Positions 1-14,068 are shown, counted from the first letter of the stretch. The stretch is 64,000 nt of DNA from Saccharothrix sp. ALI-22-I (GCF_001984175.1 NZ_MTQP01000053.1:62001-126000), one strand, 5' to 3'. Notes: generated by a model not told the origin, from the letters alone. Made by a program: numbers and translations.

Positions 1-143
<143 letters not shown>

Positions 144-159
144 CGCCGGTGCTCGCGGG

Positions 160-567
160 ATGACCGCGGGTCACCTGCACCACGTCGAACTGTGGGTGCC
201 CGACCTGGCCCGCGCCGAGCGGAGCATCGGCTGGCTGCTCGGCGAACTGGGCTGGGTCGAGTACCAGCGCTGGCCGGCGGGCGTGAGCTGGCGGCTCGGC
301 CCCACCTACGTGGTGGTCGAGCACTCGCCCGCGATGGACGCCCACCACCGCCTCGGCACCGGCCTGAACCACCTGGCGTTCCACGTCGCGGACCGGGCCG
401 GGGTGGACCGGCTGGTCACCGCCGCGACCGAGCACGGGTGGTCGCCGCTCTTCGCCGACAAATACCCCCACGCCGGCGGTCCGGATCACTACGCGGGGTA
501 TCTGGTGAACACGGACGGTTTCGAAGTGGAGTTGGTGGCCGCGTCAACGCGACCCGTCGGGCTGTGA
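160..567 (+). CDS. VOC-family (glyoxalase/dioxygenase fold) protein
   Basis: This 135-residue protein has the beta-alpha-beta-beta-beta layout of a vicinal oxygen chelate module. HHVELWVPDL opens the first motif near residue 7. The second motif contains NHLAFHV near residue 71 and ends with a FEVELVA strand near residue 122. The histidines and the terminal glutamate are plausible metal ligands. The substrate cannot be read from sequence; VOC members include glyoxalases, dioxygenases and resistance proteins. It starts 16 bases after aroB and is probably co-transcribed with it. It sits where many relatives carry aroQ. Its 3' end overlaps the convergent membrane protein gene by 24 bases. Confidence 0.8.
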   Translation: MTAGHLHHVELWVPDLARAERSIGWLLGELGWVEYQRWPAGVSWRLGPTYVVVEHSPAMDAHHRLGTGLNHLAFHVADRAGVDRLVTAATEHGWSPLFADKYPHAGGPDHYAGYLVNTDGFEVELVAASTRPVGL

Positions 568-960
568 CTCCTCGGGCTGGGGGAGCACGTTGCCGATGCC
601 CATCCCGATCCCGGCCGTCGCCATGACCAGCAACGCGGTGAACGCCGCACCGCCGGTCAGCGCGGGCCCGAGCGATTCGAGGCCGGTCTGGTCCACCAGC
701 GAGCGGCCGGCCACGCCCGCGATCCCGGCCAGCGGGCCGGCCACCAGCGCGGCGAAGAACCACACCATGCCGCGCCCGTCGAGCTGCCGCCACGCGTCCA
801 GCGCGCCCCACAGCACACCGATGACGACGACCAGCCCGATCGCGATGTACCGGATCGACGAGGCGGCCTCGGGGCTGTAGACGCTCACCGCCGAGGTGCC
901 GGTCTGCACCCCGCCGTGGAACAACCCCATCCAGAACCCCCGGACCAGCCACGCGCGCAT
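544..960 (-). CDS. Small four-helix membrane protein, B-4DMT-like transporter family
   Basis: This protein of 138 residues has four hydrophobic segments. They lie near residues 5-20, 36-56, 66-88 and 101-125. It begins MRAWLVRGFWMGL. The ATG at 960 was chosen because the upstream extension to 993 adds only polar residues. Size, helix count and the place directly upstream of pepQ match the conserved transmembrane protein at this locus in mycobacteria, which belongs to the bacterial 4-TM drug/metabolite-transporter-like (B-4DMT) family. No substrate is known. The gene is divergent from pepQ and its 3' end overlaps the VOC gene. Confidence 0.65.
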   Translation of the reverse strand: MRAWLVRGFWMGLFHGGVQTGTSAVSVYSPEAASSIRYIAIGLVVVIGVLWGALDAWRQLDGRGMVWFFAALVAGPLAGIAGVAGRSLVDQTGLESLGPALTGGAAFTALLVMATAGIGMGIGNVLPQPEESQPDGSR

Positions 961-1049
961 ACGGCCCACCCTAGGGGTGACCGACGACGTCACACCATCG
1001 AGCGAGTTTCACCCCTTCGAGTGGCACTGTGAGGTGGCCCACCGGGCTC

Positions 1050-1061
1050 TAGGCTGCTGAT
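1050..1061 (+). promoter_or_regulatory. -10 hexamer TAGGCT of pepQ; leaderless start
   Basis: TAGGCT (1050-1055) matches the actinobacterial -10 pattern TANNNT. Only six bases separate it from the pepQ ATG at 1062. Transcription would therefore begin at or next to the start codon, giving a leaderless mRNA. No Shine-Dalgarno sequence precedes this ATG, which agrees. No clear -35 box is visible. Confidence 0.5.
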
Positions 1062-2150
1062 ATGCCGCACTCCACTCGCCGCGCCGCCCTGCGCGCCACG
1101 CTCCGGGAACGGGACCTGGACGCCCTGCTGGTGACGAACCTGCTCAACATCCGCTACCTCACCGGGTTCACCGGGTCGAACGCGGCGCTGCTGGTGCACG
1201 CCGACTCGGACGACACCTCGGTGTTCTGCACCGACGGCCGGTACCTCACCCAGGCCGCGGCGCAGGTGCCCGACCTGGAACGGGTCGTCGACCGGCCGTG
1301 CGACGTGGCGCTGGCGGGCCGGGCGGCAAAGGCGGGCGCGGAGCGGGTCGGCTTCGAGAGCAGGCACGTGACCGTGGACGGCCTCGACGCGCTGACCGAG
1401 GCGGCCGACGGCGTCGAGCTGGTCCGGGCCTCCGACTTGGTCGAGCAGCTGCGGCTGGTCAAGGACGACGCCGAGATCGAGGCGCTGAGGATGGCGTGCG
1501 CGGCGGCCGACCGGGCGCTGGCGGGCCTGGTCGAGCACGGCGGCCTGCGGCCGGGCCGCACCGAGAAGGACATCGCCCGCGAGTTGGAGAGCCGGATGCT
1601 CGACCACGGCGCCGCGGGCCCGTCGTTCGAGTCGATCGTGGCGACGGGCGCGAACACCGCCGTGCCGCACCACCGGCCCACGGACGCGGCGGTCAAGGAC
1701 GGCGACTTCGTGAAGCTCGACTTCGGCGCGCTGGTCGATGGCTACCACTCGGACATGACCCGCACCCTGGTCGTCGGCCGGGCCGCGGACTGGCAGCGCG
1801 ACCTGTACCAGCTGGTCGCGGCCGCGCAGAAGGCCGGGCGGGCCGCGCTGGAGGTCGGCGCCCGCGTCTCGGACGTGGACGCGGCGGCGCGCGGCGTGAT
1901 CGAGAACGCCGGGTACGGCGAGCAGTTCGTGCACGGTCTCGGGCACGGCGTCGGCCTGGAGATCCACGAGGCTCCAGCGTTGTCGAAGGCGGGTGACGGT
2001 ACACTTCTTCCCGGTATGGCGGTCACCGTCGAACCCGGTGTGTACCTGGCCGGGAAGGGTGGTGTCCGCATCGAGGACACGCTCGTGGTGCGCGAAGGCG
2101 CCCCGGAGCTCCTCACCTTGACCGCAAAAGAGCTCATCGAGCTCCGATGA
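1062..2150 (+). CDS. pepQ: Xaa-Pro dipeptidase/aminopeptidase (M24B family)
   Basis: This is a 362-residue cytosolic metallopeptidase that cleaves peptides next to proline. The N-terminal creatinase-like domain (about residues 5-130) is followed by the pita-bread catalytic domain. The five metal ligands are all visible: D220 in [11 protein letters not shown]231 in YHSDMTRT, H295 in [14 protein letters not shown]324 in TVEPGVY and E338 in RIEDT. The length is normal for the family. The gene leads pepQ-efp-nusB, the conserved actinobacterial order. The ATG at 1062 is supported by the adjacent -10 box and the start [11 protein letters not shown]. Confidence 0.92.
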   Translation: MPHSTRRAALRATLRERDLDALLVTNLLNIRYLTGFTGSNAALLVHADSDDTSVFCTDGRYLTQAAAQVPDLERVVDRPCDVALAGRAAKAGAERVGFESRHVTVDGLDALTEAADGVELVRASDLVEQLRLVKDDAEIEALRMACAAADRALAGLVEHGGLRPGRTEKDIARELESRMLDHGAAGPSFESIVATGANTAVPHHRPTDAAVKDGDFVKLDFGALVDGYHSDMTRTLVVGRAADWQRDLYQLVAAAQKAGRAALEVGARVSDVDAAARGVIENAGYGEQFVHGLGHGVGLEIHEAPALSKAGDGTLLPGMAVTVEPGVYLAGKGGVRIEDTLVVREGAPELLTLTAKELIELR

Positions 2151-2208
2151 TCGGATCGTCGGCCCCGCCGACGTCGCCCTCACACACGCAACAGGAGAGC
2201 CCACCACC

Positions 2209-2772
2209 GTGGCCACCACCAACGACCTGAAGAACGGCCTGGTGCTGAACCTCGACGGCCAGCTGTGGACCGTCACCGCGTTCCAGCACGTCAAGCCGGG
2301 CAAGGGTGGCGCCTTCGTGCGCACCACGTTGAAGCACGTGCTGTCCGGCAAGGTCGTGGACCGGACCTTCAACGCGGGCACCAAGGTCGAGACGGCCACC
2401 GTCGACAAGCGCGGCATGACCTACCTGTACAAGGACGGCGCCGACTTCGTCTTCATGGACGGCGACACCTACGACCAGATCAGCATCCCGGCCGAGACGG
2501 TCGGCGACGCGGCGAACTACATGCTGGAGAACCAGGAAGCGATCGTCGCCATGCACGAGGGCGTCGCGCTCTACATCGAGCTCCCGACCTCGGTCGAGCT
2601 CGTGATCCAGCACACCGACCCGGGCCTGCAGGGCGACCGCTCCACCGGCGGCACCAAGCCCGCCACGCTGGAGACCGGCGCGGAGATCCAGGTCCCGCTG
2701 TTCGTCACCACCGGCGAGAAGATCAAGGTCGACACCCGCGACGGCCGTTACCTCGGCCGAGTGAACGGCTGA
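2209..2772 (+). CDS. efp: Translation elongation factor P
   Basis: EF-P binds between the P and E sites of the ribosome and relieves stalling at polyproline stretches. The protein has the standard 187 residues. The N-terminal KOW-like domain carries the tip loop [10 protein letters not shown], with K32 at the position modified in many bacteria, although its modification here is unknown. Two OB-fold domains follow and end in the conserved [10 protein letters not shown]. The start is a GTG with AGGAG (2193-2197) upstream. It lies 58 bases after pepQ and one base before nusB. Confidence 0.95.
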   Translation: MATTNDLKNGLVLNLDGQLWTVTAFQHVKPGKGGAFVRTTLKHVLSGKVVDRTFNAGTKVETATVDKRGMTYLYKDGADFVFMDGDTYDQISIPAETVGDAANYMLENQEAIVAMHEGVALYIELPTSVELVIQHTDPGLQGDRSTGGTKPATLETGAEIQVPLFVTTGEKIKVDTRDGRYLGRVNG

Positions 2773-2773
2773 G

Positions 2774-3193
2774 ATGGGCGCACGGAGCAAGGCGCGCAAA
2801 CGCGCGGTCGACGTCCTCTACGAAGCGGACCTGCGCGGTACCGATCCGGTGACGCTGCTCGCGGACCGGGTCGGGTCGACGGACGTGCCGCCGGTGAACG
2901 ACTACACGATCGCCCTCGTGGAAGGCGTCACGGCACACCGCGCGCGCATCGACGACCTCATCTCCGAGCACGCGGAGGGCTGGACGCTGCAGCGCATGCC
3001 CGCGGTGGACCGGGCGGTGCTGCGGATCGGGCTCTACGAGCTGCTGTGGGCGGCGGACGTGCCCGACGCGGTCGCCATCGACGAGGCGGTGGAGCTGGCC
3101 AAGGGCCTGTCCACGGACGACTCGCCGCGGTTCGTCAACGGTGTGCTGGGCCGGATCGCGGTCATCGCGGACCAGCTCAGGGCCGTCCTCTAG
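2774..3193 (+). CDS. nusB: Transcription antitermination factor NusB
   Basis: NusB is a small all-helical RNA-binding protein that pairs with S10 (NusE) on boxA RNA and supports rRNA antitermination. The 139 residues begin MGARSKARKRAVDVLYEADL, a typical NusB start. The later RMPAVDRAVLRIGLYELLW helix and the FVNGVLGRI motif near the C terminus are diagnostic. The ATG lies one base after the efp stop, so the two genes are translationally coupled. It is the last gene of the pepQ operon and is followed by a hairpin shared with bldD. Confidence 0.95.
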   Translation: MGARSKARKRAVDVLYEADLRGTDPVTLLADRVGSTDVPPVNDYTIALVEGVTAHRARIDDLISEHAEGWTLQRMPAVDRAVLRIGLYELLWAADVPDAVAIDEAVELAKGLSTDDSPRFVNGVLGRIAVIADQLRAVL

Positions 3194-3233
3194 CCACCCG
3201 ACGACCTGCGCGGCAGGTGAGCGGTCGAGAGAG

Positions 3234-3263
3234 GGGCCACCCGTCCGAACCGGCGGGTGGCCC
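3234..3263. terminator. Bidirectional terminator between nusB and bldD
   Basis: A perfect 10-bp inverted repeat pairs GGGCCACCCG (3234-3243) with CGGGTGGCCC (3254-3263) around a 10-base loop. It lies between the convergent ends of nusB (3193) and bldD (3273), so it can serve both directions. No strong U-tract follows, as is common in high-GC actinomycetes. Confidence 0.7.
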
Positions 3264-3272
3264 TTCCGCCTG

Positions 3273-3761
3273 TCAGTCTTCCTTGGCCGGACGGGCCTCG
3301 GGAGGCAGCACACCCCAGTCGATGAGCTGCTCGGTCAGCTCGCCCGGAGTCATGTCGTAGATGATGGCCAGCGACCGCAGGTCCTCGGTCCGGATGGACA
3401 GCACCTTGCCGTTGTAGTCACCGCGCTGGCTCTGGATGGTGGCCGCGTACCGGGCGAGCGGCCCGACCTTCTCCGCGGGCAGCTGTTGCAGCCGTTCCAG
3501 GTTGATGACGATCTTCGTGGCGGGCTCCGCCCCGGACGGCACCCGGCCCTCCGGCAGCAGCTCGGCCACCGGGACGCCGTAGAAGTCGGCCAGCTCGGCG
3601 AGCTTCTGCACGGTCACGGCACGGTCGCCGCGCTCGTACGAGCCGACGACCACGGCCTTCCATCGACCGCCGGACTTCTGCTCGACGCCGTGCAAAGACA
3701 AGCCCTGCTGCTGGCGGATCGCGCGGAGCTTTGCCCCCAGCGCCTTGGCGTAGTCGCCCAT
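3273..3761 (-). CDS. bldD: Developmental master regulator BldD (c-di-GMP-responsive)
   Basis: BldD represses sporulation genes during vegetative growth and dimerises through cyclic di-GMP in Streptomyces. This 162-residue homologue has an N-terminal XRE-type helix-turn-helix. It runs from about residue 8 to 68 and ends in LAELADFYGVPVAELLP. The C-terminal domain contains the full c-di-GMP signature RXD-X8-RXXD: R113-G-D115, eight residues, then R124-T-E-D127. The protein should therefore bind c-di-GMP as in Streptomyces; that function here is inferred. It is read opposite to nusB, a known actinomycete arrangement. The 258-base gap to pyrR holds its promoter. Confidence 0.93.
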   Translation of the reverse strand: MGDYAKALGAKLRAIRQQQGLSLHGVEQKSGGRWKAVVVGSYERGDRAVTVQKLAELADFYGVPVAELLPEGRVPSGAEPATKIVINLERLQQLPAEKVGPLARYAATIQSQRGDYNGKVLSIRTEDLRSLAIIYDMTPGELTEQLIDWGVLPPEARPAKED

Positions 3762-3932
3762 GTGGCGGTTCTCCGTTCATTCGCCCCGTCAGCCGGTAGG
3801 GGACTGCCGCGGGGAGGCTTAGATCAATACGCAGAGTAATGATTGCTCTCCGTGGTCACCAGGTCAAGCTGATCTCGACAGGACAGGTGGGCGAGACCAC
3901 GCACACCACCCGGAAGATTGACCGTCCGCGCC

Positions 3933-3941
3933 TGATACGGT
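3933..3941 (+). promoter_or_regulatory. Extended -10 promoter of the pyr operon
   Basis: TGATACGGT fits an extended -10 element, a TG one base upstream of TACGGT (3936-3941). A TTGACC at 3918-3923 is too close (12 bases) to be its -35 box. A start near 3948 would give a leader of about 72 bases that includes the PyrR loop. This is a reading from consensus only. Confidence 0.4.
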
Positions 3942-3983
3942 CCTGGTCAGCCCGGTCGCAGCCGGGTGTCCGACGTCCTTTAA

Positions 3984-4015
3984 GGACCCGTCCAGCGAGG
4001 CGGGGAAGGAGGTCC
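3984..4015 (+). promoter_or_regulatory. PyrR-binding RNA loop over the pyrR ribosome-binding site
   Basis: TCCAGCGAGGC (3991-4001) matches the PyrR-binding loop consensus UCCNGNGAGGY. It is flanked by short complementary arms CCG (3988-3990) and CGG (4001-4003). Outer arms GGACC (3984-3988) and GGTCC (4011-4015) could extend the hairpin. The right side contains the Shine-Dalgarno AAGGAGGT (4006-4013), six bases before the pyrR GTG. PyrR bound to UMP should stabilise the hairpin and block translation, as described for mycobacterial pyr leaders. A competing 6-bp hairpin, GTCCTT/AAGGAC (3975-3987), lies just upstream. Confidence 0.75.
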
Positions 4016-4019
4016 AACC

Positions 4020-4592
4020 GTGGCGCCACGTCAACGTGGTGCGACGGACCCGGCCGGGGAGCGCGAGCTCCTGTCGGCCGGCGACGTCGCGCGCACTGTC
4101 GCCCGAATGGCTCATCAGATCATCGAGAAGACCGCTCTCGGTGCACCCAGCGCACCCGCAGTAGTCCTGATGGGGATTCCGAGCCGGGGTGCCCCACTGG
4201 CCCGCCGGCTGGCCCAGCGGATCGCCGAGTTCGCCGGTGTCGAGGTGCCGACCGGCACGCTGGACGTCACCCTCTACCGGGACGACCTGCGCCGCGGCCC
4301 CACCCGCCCGCTGGAGGCGACCAAGTTGCCCGAGGGCGGCATCGACGACAAGCTCGTGGTCCTGGTGGACGACGTGCTGTTCTCCGGTCGCACGATCCGC
4401 GCCGCGCTCGACGCCCTGCGCGACCACGGCCGCCCGCGCGCGGTCCAGCTGGCCGTCCTGGTCGACCGCGGCCACCGGGAGCTGCCGATCCGCGCGGACT
4501 ACGTGGGCAAGAACGTGCCCACGGCCCGCACCGAGGAGGTCCACGTGCTGCTGGCGGAGTTCGACCAGCGGGACGGGGTGGTGCTGCGGTGA
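4020..4592 (+). CDS. pyrR: Bifunctional pyr operon regulator / uracil phosphoribosyltransferase
   Basis: PyrR binds pyr mRNA in response to uridine nucleotides and has weak uracil phosphoribosyltransferase activity. The 190-residue protein has the type I phosphoribosyltransferase fold. Its PRPP-binding motif [19 protein letters not shown] is near residue 116. The early motif [16 protein letters not shown] is also typical. The start is a GTG six bases after a strong AAGGAGG. It heads the pyrimidine operon and its own leader contains the RNA loop it should recognise. The stop overlaps the pyrB start in GTGA. Confidence 0.95.
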   Translation: MAPRQRGATDPAGERELLSAGDVARTVARMAHQIIEKTALGAPSAPAVVLMGIPSRGAPLARRLAQRIAEFAGVEVPTGTLDVTLYRDDLRRGPTRPLEATKLPEGGIDDKLVVLVDDVLFSGRTIRAALDALRDHGRPRAVQLAVLVDRGHRELPIRADYVGKNVPTARTEEVHVLLAEFDQRDGVVLR

Positions 4593-5521
4593 AGCACCTG
4601 CTCAGCACCGAGGGCATCGACCCGGCGCAGGCGACCGCCATCCTGGACACCGCGGCCGGCCTCAAACAGGCCCTCGAAGGCCGTGAAGTGCGCAAACTGC
4701 CCACGTTGCGCGGTCGCACGGTCATCACGATGTTCTTCGAGAACTCCACCCGCACCCGGGTCAGCTTCGAGATCGCGGGCAAGTGGATGAGCGCGGACGT
4801 GGTCAACGTCTCGGCCTCCGGCTCCAGCGTGAGCAAGGGCGAGTCGCTGCGCGACACCGCGCTGACCCTGGCCGCGGCGGGCGCGGACTGCGTCATCGTG
4901 CGGCACCCGGCGTCCGGCGCGGCGCACCGGCTGGCGGGCTGGCTCAAGGAGGCCGGCACGTCGGTCGTCAACGCGGGCGACGGTATGCACGAGCACCCCA
5001 CCCAGGCCCTGCTGGACGCGGCCACCCTGCGGGAACGCCTCGGCGACCTGCGCGACCGCCGGATCGCGATCGTCGGCGACGTGCTGCACAGCCGGGTCGC
5101 GCGGTCCAACGTGCACCTGCTCACCGCGCTGGGCGCGGACGTCACGCTGGTCGCGCCGCCGACCCTGCTGCCGGTCGGGGTGGAGAACTGGCCGGTGACC
5201 GTCTCGCACGAGCTGGACGCCGAGCTGCCCAGCCTCGACGCCGTGATGCTGCTTCGAGTGCAGGCCGAGCGGATGCACGGTGGTTTCTTCCCGTCGGCCC
5301 GCGAGTACTCCATCGCCTACGGGCTGAACGAGAACCGGCTGAACCTGCTGCCCGAGCACGCGGTCGTGCTGCACCCCGGTCCGATGCTGCGCGGCATGGA
5401 GATCGCCTCGGCAGTCGCCGACTCGCCCCGTGCCGCCATCACCGACCAGGTGCGCAACGGCGTGCACGTGCGGATGGCCGTGCTCTACCACCTGCTTGCC
5501 CATGAGGAGGAAACCGCGTGA
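4589..5521 (+). CDS. pyrB: Aspartate carbamoyltransferase catalytic subunit
   Basis: PyrB joins carbamoyl phosphate and aspartate in the first committed step of pyrimidine synthesis. The protein is 310 residues. The carbamoyl phosphate motif [13 protein letters not shown] lies near residue 51. HPTQALLDA, near residue 134, and [11 protein letters not shown], near residue 262, complete the active-site set. No regulatory subunit gene (pyrI) is in the window. The GTG at 4589 overlaps the pyrR stop; the frame stays open far upstream, but those residues do not belong to the family. Confidence 0.95.
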   Translation: MKHLLSTEGIDPAQATAILDTAAGLKQALEGREVRKLPTLRGRTVITMFFENSTRTRVSFEIAGKWMSADVVNVSASGSSVSKGESLRDTALTLAAAGADCVIVRHPASGAAHRLAGWLKEAGTSVVNAGDGMHEHPTQALLDAATLRERLGDLRDRRIAIVGDVLHSRVARSNVHLLTALGADVTLVAPPTLLPVGVENWPVTVSHELDAELPSLDAVMLLRVQAERMHGGFFPSAREYSIAYGLNENRLNLLPEHAVVLHPGPMLRGMEIASAVADSPRAAITDQVRNGVHVRMAVLYHLLAHEEETA

Positions 5522-6798
5522 GCCCCTTGATCCTCAAGGGAGTACGACCGTACGGCGAGGGTGACCCGGTCGATGTGCTGATCCGCGACGGCGTGATCGC
5601 CCAGATCGGGATCGTCGAAGAAGACGCTGAAGTCGTGGACGGGAACGGCGCGGTTCTGCTGCCCGGGTTCGTCGATCTGCACACCCACCTGCGCGAACCC
5701 GGCCGCGAGGACACCGAGACCATCGCCACCGGCTCGGCCGCCGCCGCGCTGGGCGGCTACACGGCGGTCTTCGCCATGGCCAACACGGACCCGGTCGCGG
5801 ACAACGCGGTCGTGGTCGGGCACGTCGCCCGGCGTGGCCGCGAGGTCGGCCTGGTCGACGTGCACCCGGTCGGCGCGGTCACCGTGGGCCTGGAGGGCGT
5901 GAAGCTCGCCGAGCTGGGCACCATGGCCAAGGCGGGCGTGCGGGTGTTCTCCGACGACGGCCACTGCGTGCACGACCCGCTGATCATGCGGCGCGCGTTG
6001 GAGTACAGCAAGGCGCTGGACGTGGTCGTCGCGCAGCACGCGGAGGAGCCCCGGCTGACGGTGGGCGCGCAGGCGCACGAGGGCGAGCAGGCGTCCCGGC
6101 TGGGGCTGCAGGGCTGGCCCGCCGCCGCCGAGGAGTCGATCGTGGCGCGGGACTGCCTGCTGGCGCTGCACGCGGGCGCCCGGCTGCACGTCTGCCACGT
6201 GTCCACCACCGGCACGGCCGACGTGCTCAAGTGGGCCAAGGCCCGCGGCACGCAGGTGTCCGCCGAGGTCACCCCGCACCACCTGCTGCTGACCGACGAG
6301 CGGCTGGAGACCTACGACCCGGTCAACAAGGTCAACCCGCCCCTGCGCACCGCCCAGGACGTGCGGAAGCTGCGTGAGGCGTTGGCGGAGGGCGTCATCG
6401 ACTGCGTGGCCACCGACCACGCGCCGCACGCCGTGCAGGACAAGGACTGCGAGTGGTCCGCGGCCCGGCCCGGCATGCTCGGCCTGCAGACGGCGCTGTC
6501 GATCGTGGTCGAGGCGATGGTGAAGACCGGCCTGCTGGACTGGCGCGGTGTGGCGCGGGTGATGAGCGAGCGGCCCGCCGAGATCGCCGGCCTGCCCGAC
6601 CAGGGCCGTCCGATCGAGGTCGGCGAGCCCGCCAACCTCACCCTGGTCGACCCGGACGCCACCTGGACGGTGCGCGGCGCGCAGTTCGCCAGCATCGCGG
6701 CCAACACCCCCTTCGAAGGCATGGAGCTGCCCGGCGCGGTGGTCGCGACCCTGCTGCGCGGGCGCGTGACGGCGGTCGGCGGAAGGATTCCGGCATGA
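5518..6798 (+). CDS. pyrC: Dihydroorotase
   Basis: This zinc amidohydrolase cyclises carbamoyl aspartate to dihydroorotate. The 426-residue protein is of the long, class I type. The metal-binding HTHLREPG lies near residue 60. The later [10 protein letters not shown] and CVATDHAPH carry the remaining histidine and aspartate ligands. The GTG start overlaps the pyrB stop. The protein lies between pyrB and a small membrane protein, the same order as in mycobacteria. Confidence 0.95.
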   Translation: MSPLILKGVRPYGEGDPVDVLIRDGVIAQIGIVEEDAEVVDGNGAVLLPGFVDLHTHLREPGREDTETIATGSAAAALGGYTAVFAMANTDPVADNAVVVGHVARRGREVGLVDVHPVGAVTVGLEGVKLAELGTMAKAGVRVFSDDGHCVHDPLIMRRALEYSKALDVVVAQHAEEPRLTVGAQAHEGEQASRLGLQGWPAAAEESIVARDCLLALHAGARLHVCHVSTTGTADVLKWAKARGTQVSAEVTPHHLLLTDERLETYDPVNKVNPPLRTAQDVRKLREALAEGVIDCVATDHAPHAVQDKDCEWSAARPGMLGLQTALSIVVEAMVKTGLLDWRGVARVMSERPAEIAGLPDQGRPIEVGEPANLTLVDPDATWTVRGAQFASIAANTPFEGMELPGAVVATLLRGRVTAVGGRIPA

Positions 6799-7276
6799 CC
6801 CGCGTGTTGTTGTCCCTGGCCGTGCTGGCCATCCTGGCGCTGTGCCTGTACGGCATGTGGCACGGCTGGCAGCGCCGTGCCCGCAGACAGGCCGAGGTGC
6901 TGCCGGAGTTCCCCCGGCCGCCCGCCGAGACCGGCGCGACGATGCTGGAGACGACCGGCGTGTACGTCGGCACCACGATCGGCGACGACTGGCAGGACCG
7001 GGTCGCGGTCGGCGACATCGGCCACCGCGCCGAGGCAACGCTCAGACTCACCGCGAACGGTGTGCTGGTGGAGCGCAGCGGCGCGAGCGCGCTGTGGATC
7101 CCGAAGGCACAGGTCCGCAGCGCCCGCACGGCGCGCGGCCTCGCGGGCAAGGTGATGACCGCGGACGGCCTGCTGGTCGTGCGCTGGGAGTTCGGCGACC
7201 AGGTGTTCGACACCGGTTTCCGGGGAGACGACAAGGACGTGTACGAGCAGTGGGTGCAAGCACTGGGAGGCGACTC

Positions 7277-7280
<4 letters not shown>
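6795..7280 (+). CDS. Conserved membrane protein with bacterial PH-like domain, pyr operon
   Basis: This 161-residue protein has one N-terminal membrane helix (about residues 4-22) followed by a cytosolic domain rich in beta strands. Strands such as [13 protein letters not shown] and [17 protein letters not shown] suggest a bacterial PH-like fold. It overlaps pyrC and carA by four bases at both ends, so it is made from the pyr operon mRNA. A gene of this type sits at the same place in mycobacteria. Its role is unknown; anchoring pyrimidine enzymes at the membrane is a guess only. Confidence 0.75.
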
Positions 7281-11690
<4,410 letters not shown>

Positions 11691-11694
<4 letters not shown>

Positions 11695-12509
11695 GGTTCG
11701 GGGCGCGGCTGCACAAGGCGATCTCCGAGCACGGACCGCTCTGCGTGGGCATCGACCCGCATCCGGGCCTGCTGGCGTCCTGGGGGCTCTCCCAGGACGC
11801 CGCGGGGCTGGAGCGCTTCGCGCTGACCTGCGTGGAGGCGTTCGGCGGCCGGGTCGCGGTGGTCAAGCCCCAGTCCGCGTTCTTCGAGGCGTACGGCGCG
11901 CGGGGCGTGGCGGTGCTCGAACGCGTCATCGCGGACCTCAGGGACAGCGGCACGCTGGTGCTGGTCGACGCCAAGCGCGGAGACATCGGCTCGACCATGG
12001 CCGCGTACGCGGCGGCGTACCTCACGGAGGGCTCACCGCTGGCGGGCGACGCGGTCACCGTGTCGCCGTACCTCGGGTTCGGCTCGCTGGATCCGGCGCT
12101 GGAAGCGGCCGCCGCGAGTGGTCGCGGAATATTCGTGCTCGCGTTGACTTCGAATCCGGAGGGCGCCTCCGTGCAGCGCGCGGTGGGCTCCGACGGGCGC
12201 TCGGTCGCGCAGTCGATCGTGGACGCGGCGGCCCGCGCGAACGCCGGCGCCGAGCCGTTCGGCGACGTCGGTCTGGTGGTCGGCGCGACCCTGGACGAAC
12301 TCGGCGTAGACCTCTCTGACCTGCACGGACCCATCCTGGCGCCCGGTTTCGGGGCCCAGGGCGCGACGGTCGCGGACCTGCGCGCGCTGTTCGGTTCCGA
12401 GCTGCGCGGAGTGCTCCCGACGTCCTCGCGGGACGTGCTCAGGCACGGCCCCGAGGCCGCAGCACTGCGGTCCGCGGTGGAGGCGGTTCACCGTTCGCTG
12501 GAGATGTGA
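11691..12509 (+). CDS. pyrF: Orotidine 5'-phosphate decarboxylase (type 2)
   Basis: PyrF decarboxylates OMP to UMP. The 272-residue protein begins [22 protein letters not shown], the pattern of the longer actinobacterial type 2 enzymes. The catalytic lysine lies in [19 protein letters not shown] near residue 96, and [10 protein letters not shown] forms the phosphate-binding end. The ATG overlaps the carB stop. This closes the pyr operon. No pyrD lies between carB and pyrF, unlike Streptomyces, and no pyrE is in the window. Confidence 0.93.
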
Positions 12510-12735
12510 TCACCGTCAAATCGCGACACGCATCGCGCCGTCCGCTCACCTGCGCAAACGGTCCCTGGTACGGTCCTGGCAACCGGCTGGTCCATCCCCC
12601 GTCGAGCGCATACCACACAGGACGTGCGCAAGGCGTTACCGGTGGCGGTGATGGACTTGTCGGAGGGTGTTGGTACTACTACCACCCGCCGCAACCACTC
12701 CAGCGCTGAAAAGTTTCACCTGACTGGGACCCACG

Positions 12736-12765
12736 TTGTACCCAGGCAATTGCGCTCGGTACGGT
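12736..12765 (+). promoter_or_regulatory. Likely promoter of mihF, in the 302-base gap after pyrF
   Basis: TTGTAC (12736-12741), an 18-base spacer and TACGGT (12760-12765) form a plausible housekeeping promoter. It would start near 12772 and give a leader of about 40 bases. A second TACGGT lies at 12569-12574 without a clear -35 box. The rest of the 12510-12811 gap shows only a short CGCGA/TCGCG repeat (12522-12537) and no convincing gene. Confidence 0.4.
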
Positions 12766-12811
12766 CGCGGCACCGATCCAGAATTGAAATTCCCACACCA
12801 CGGAGGAAATC

Positions 12812-13129
12812 GTGGCCCTTCCCCAGCTTACCGAGGAGCAGCGGGCCGCAGCGCTGGAGAAGGCTGCTGCCGCTCGTCGCACTCGGGCTGAGCTCAAGGA
12901 GCGCCTCAAGCGTGGCGGCACGAACCTGACCGACGTGCTGAAGGCCGCTGAGAGCGACGAGGTCCTTGGCAAGATGAAGGTGTCCGCGCTGCTCGAGGCG
13001 CTTCCGGGCGTCGGCAAGGTGCGTGCGCAGCAGATCATGGAGCGCCTTGAGATCGCTCCGAGTCGGCGGCTGCGCGGCCTGGGTGAGCGGCAGCGCAAGG
13101 CGCTGCTCACCGAGTTCAGCGGCGAGTGA
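12812..13129 (+). CDS. mihF: Actinobacterial integration host factor
   Basis: This 105-residue nucleoid protein is the single-chain actinobacterial IHF, unrelated to proteobacterial IHF. It bends DNA and supports supercoiling and phage integration. A basic N-terminal helix region (about residues 8-40) is followed by a helix-two-turn-helix. That part contains [18 protein letters not shown] (about residues 61-78), the DNA-contacting helix-hairpin motif. It ends [16 protein letters not shown]. The GTG follows GGAGG (12802-12806) by five bases. The location before gmk-rpoZ is conserved. Confidence 0.93.
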   Translation: MALPQLTEEQRAAALEKAAAARRTRAELKERLKRGGTNLTDVLKAAESDEVLGKMKVSALLEALPGVGKVRAQQIMERLEIAPSRRLRGLGERQRKALLTEFSGE

Positions 13130-13725
13130 GTGATGGCACCGGGGTGGGGTCGGGCGTACGCGCCCGGCCCCGCCTCACCGTTCTGTCCGGGCCGTCGGGC
13201 GTCGGCAAGTCCAGCGTGCTGGCCGAGCTGCGCCGGATGGGCCCGGAGATCCACTTCAGCGTCTCGGTGACCACCCGGAAGCCGAGGCCGGGCGAGATCG
13301 ACGGGGTCCACTACCACTTCGTGGACGGCTCCGAGTTCCGCAAGATGGTCGCCAACGGCGAGTTCCTGGAGCACGCCGAGTTCGCGGGCAACTGCTACGG
13401 CACCCCCAGGGCGCCGGTGGAGCGGGCGCTGGCGGCGGGCACGCCGTCCCTGCTGGAGATCGAGTTGCAGGGCGCGCGGCAGGTCCGGATCGCGATGCCG
13501 GAGGCCCAGCTGGTCATGCTGGCCCCGCCGTCGTGGGATGACCTGGTCCGCCGGCTGACCGGTCGCGGCACCGAGGACCCCGCCGTGGTGGCCCGCCGGC
13601 TGGAGATCGCCAGGGAGGAACTGGCGGCCGAGCCGGAGTTCGACGAGGTCGTGGTGAACGACGACGTGAAGTCCGCCGCCACGAGCTTGCTAAACTTGGT
13701 GGTCGGCCCGGTGCCCGACGCGTGA
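13126..13725 (+). CDS. gmk: Guanylate kinase
   Basis: Gmk phosphorylates GMP to GDP with ATP. The protein has 199 residues. The P-loop GPSGVGKSS is at residues 22-30, [20 protein letters not shown] forms the GMP-binding part, and the lid segment holds [10 protein letters not shown]. The start is GTG at 13126 overlapping the mihF stop. The first 15 residues are poorly conserved, so a start further in cannot be fully excluded. Confidence 0.94.
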   Translation: MSDGTGVGSGVRARPRLTVLSGPSGVGKSSVLAELRRMGPEIHFSVSVTTRKPRPGEIDGVHYHFVDGSEFRKMVANGEFLEHAEFAGNCYGTPRAPVERALAAGTPSLLEIELQGARQVRIAMPEAQLVMLAPPSWDDLVRRLTGRGTEDPAVVARRLEIAREELAAEPEFDEVVVNDDVKSAATSLLNLVVGPVPDA

Positions 13726-13789
13726 ACACGCGCGTCGCGAGGCACGGGACGACTCCGCAGCAGACACACAACCGCAGGAGCGTTGACGA

Positions 13790-14068
13790 GTGACCACTCA
13801 CGCCGAGCTGGGCCCGCTGGCGGGTACTCCGGAGGGCATCACCAACCCCCCGATCGACGACCTGCTGGAGCAGGTCAGCTCGAAGTACGCGCTGGTGATC
13901 TACGCGGCCAAGCGGGCGCGTCAGATCAACGACTACTACGCGCAGCTCGGTGAGGGCCTGCTGGAGTACGTCGGCCCGCTGGTCGAGCCGGGCCCGCGCG
14001 AGAAGCCGCTGTCGATCGCGCTCCGGGAGATCCACGCGGGTCTCCTTGAGCACACCGAGGGCGAGTGA
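13790..14068 (+). CDS. rpoZ: RNA polymerase omega subunit
   Basis: Omega helps fold and assemble the beta' subunit of RNA polymerase. The 92-residue protein contains [20 protein letters not shown] and [11 protein letters not shown], the conserved omega core. The C-terminal part [14 protein letters not shown] is typical of actinobacteria. The GTG at 13790 follows AGGAG (13776-13780) at nine bases. The 64-base gap after gmk is short, so it is probably in the same operon. The stop overlaps coaBC. Confidence 0.95.
   Translation: MTTHAELGPLAGTPEGITNPPIDDLLEQVSSKYALVIYAAKRARQINDYYAQLGEGLLEYVGPLVEPGPREKPLSIALREIHAGLLEHTEGE

Noticed and set aside
3918..3941. Standard -35/-10 promoter TTGACC...TACGGT for the pyr operon
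   Set aside because: The spacer is only 12 bases; an extended -10 without this -35 is more likely.
12506..12709. Possible 67-residue ORF after pyrF
   Set aside because: It overlaps the pyrF stop, has no ribosome-binding site and lies in the mihF promoter region.
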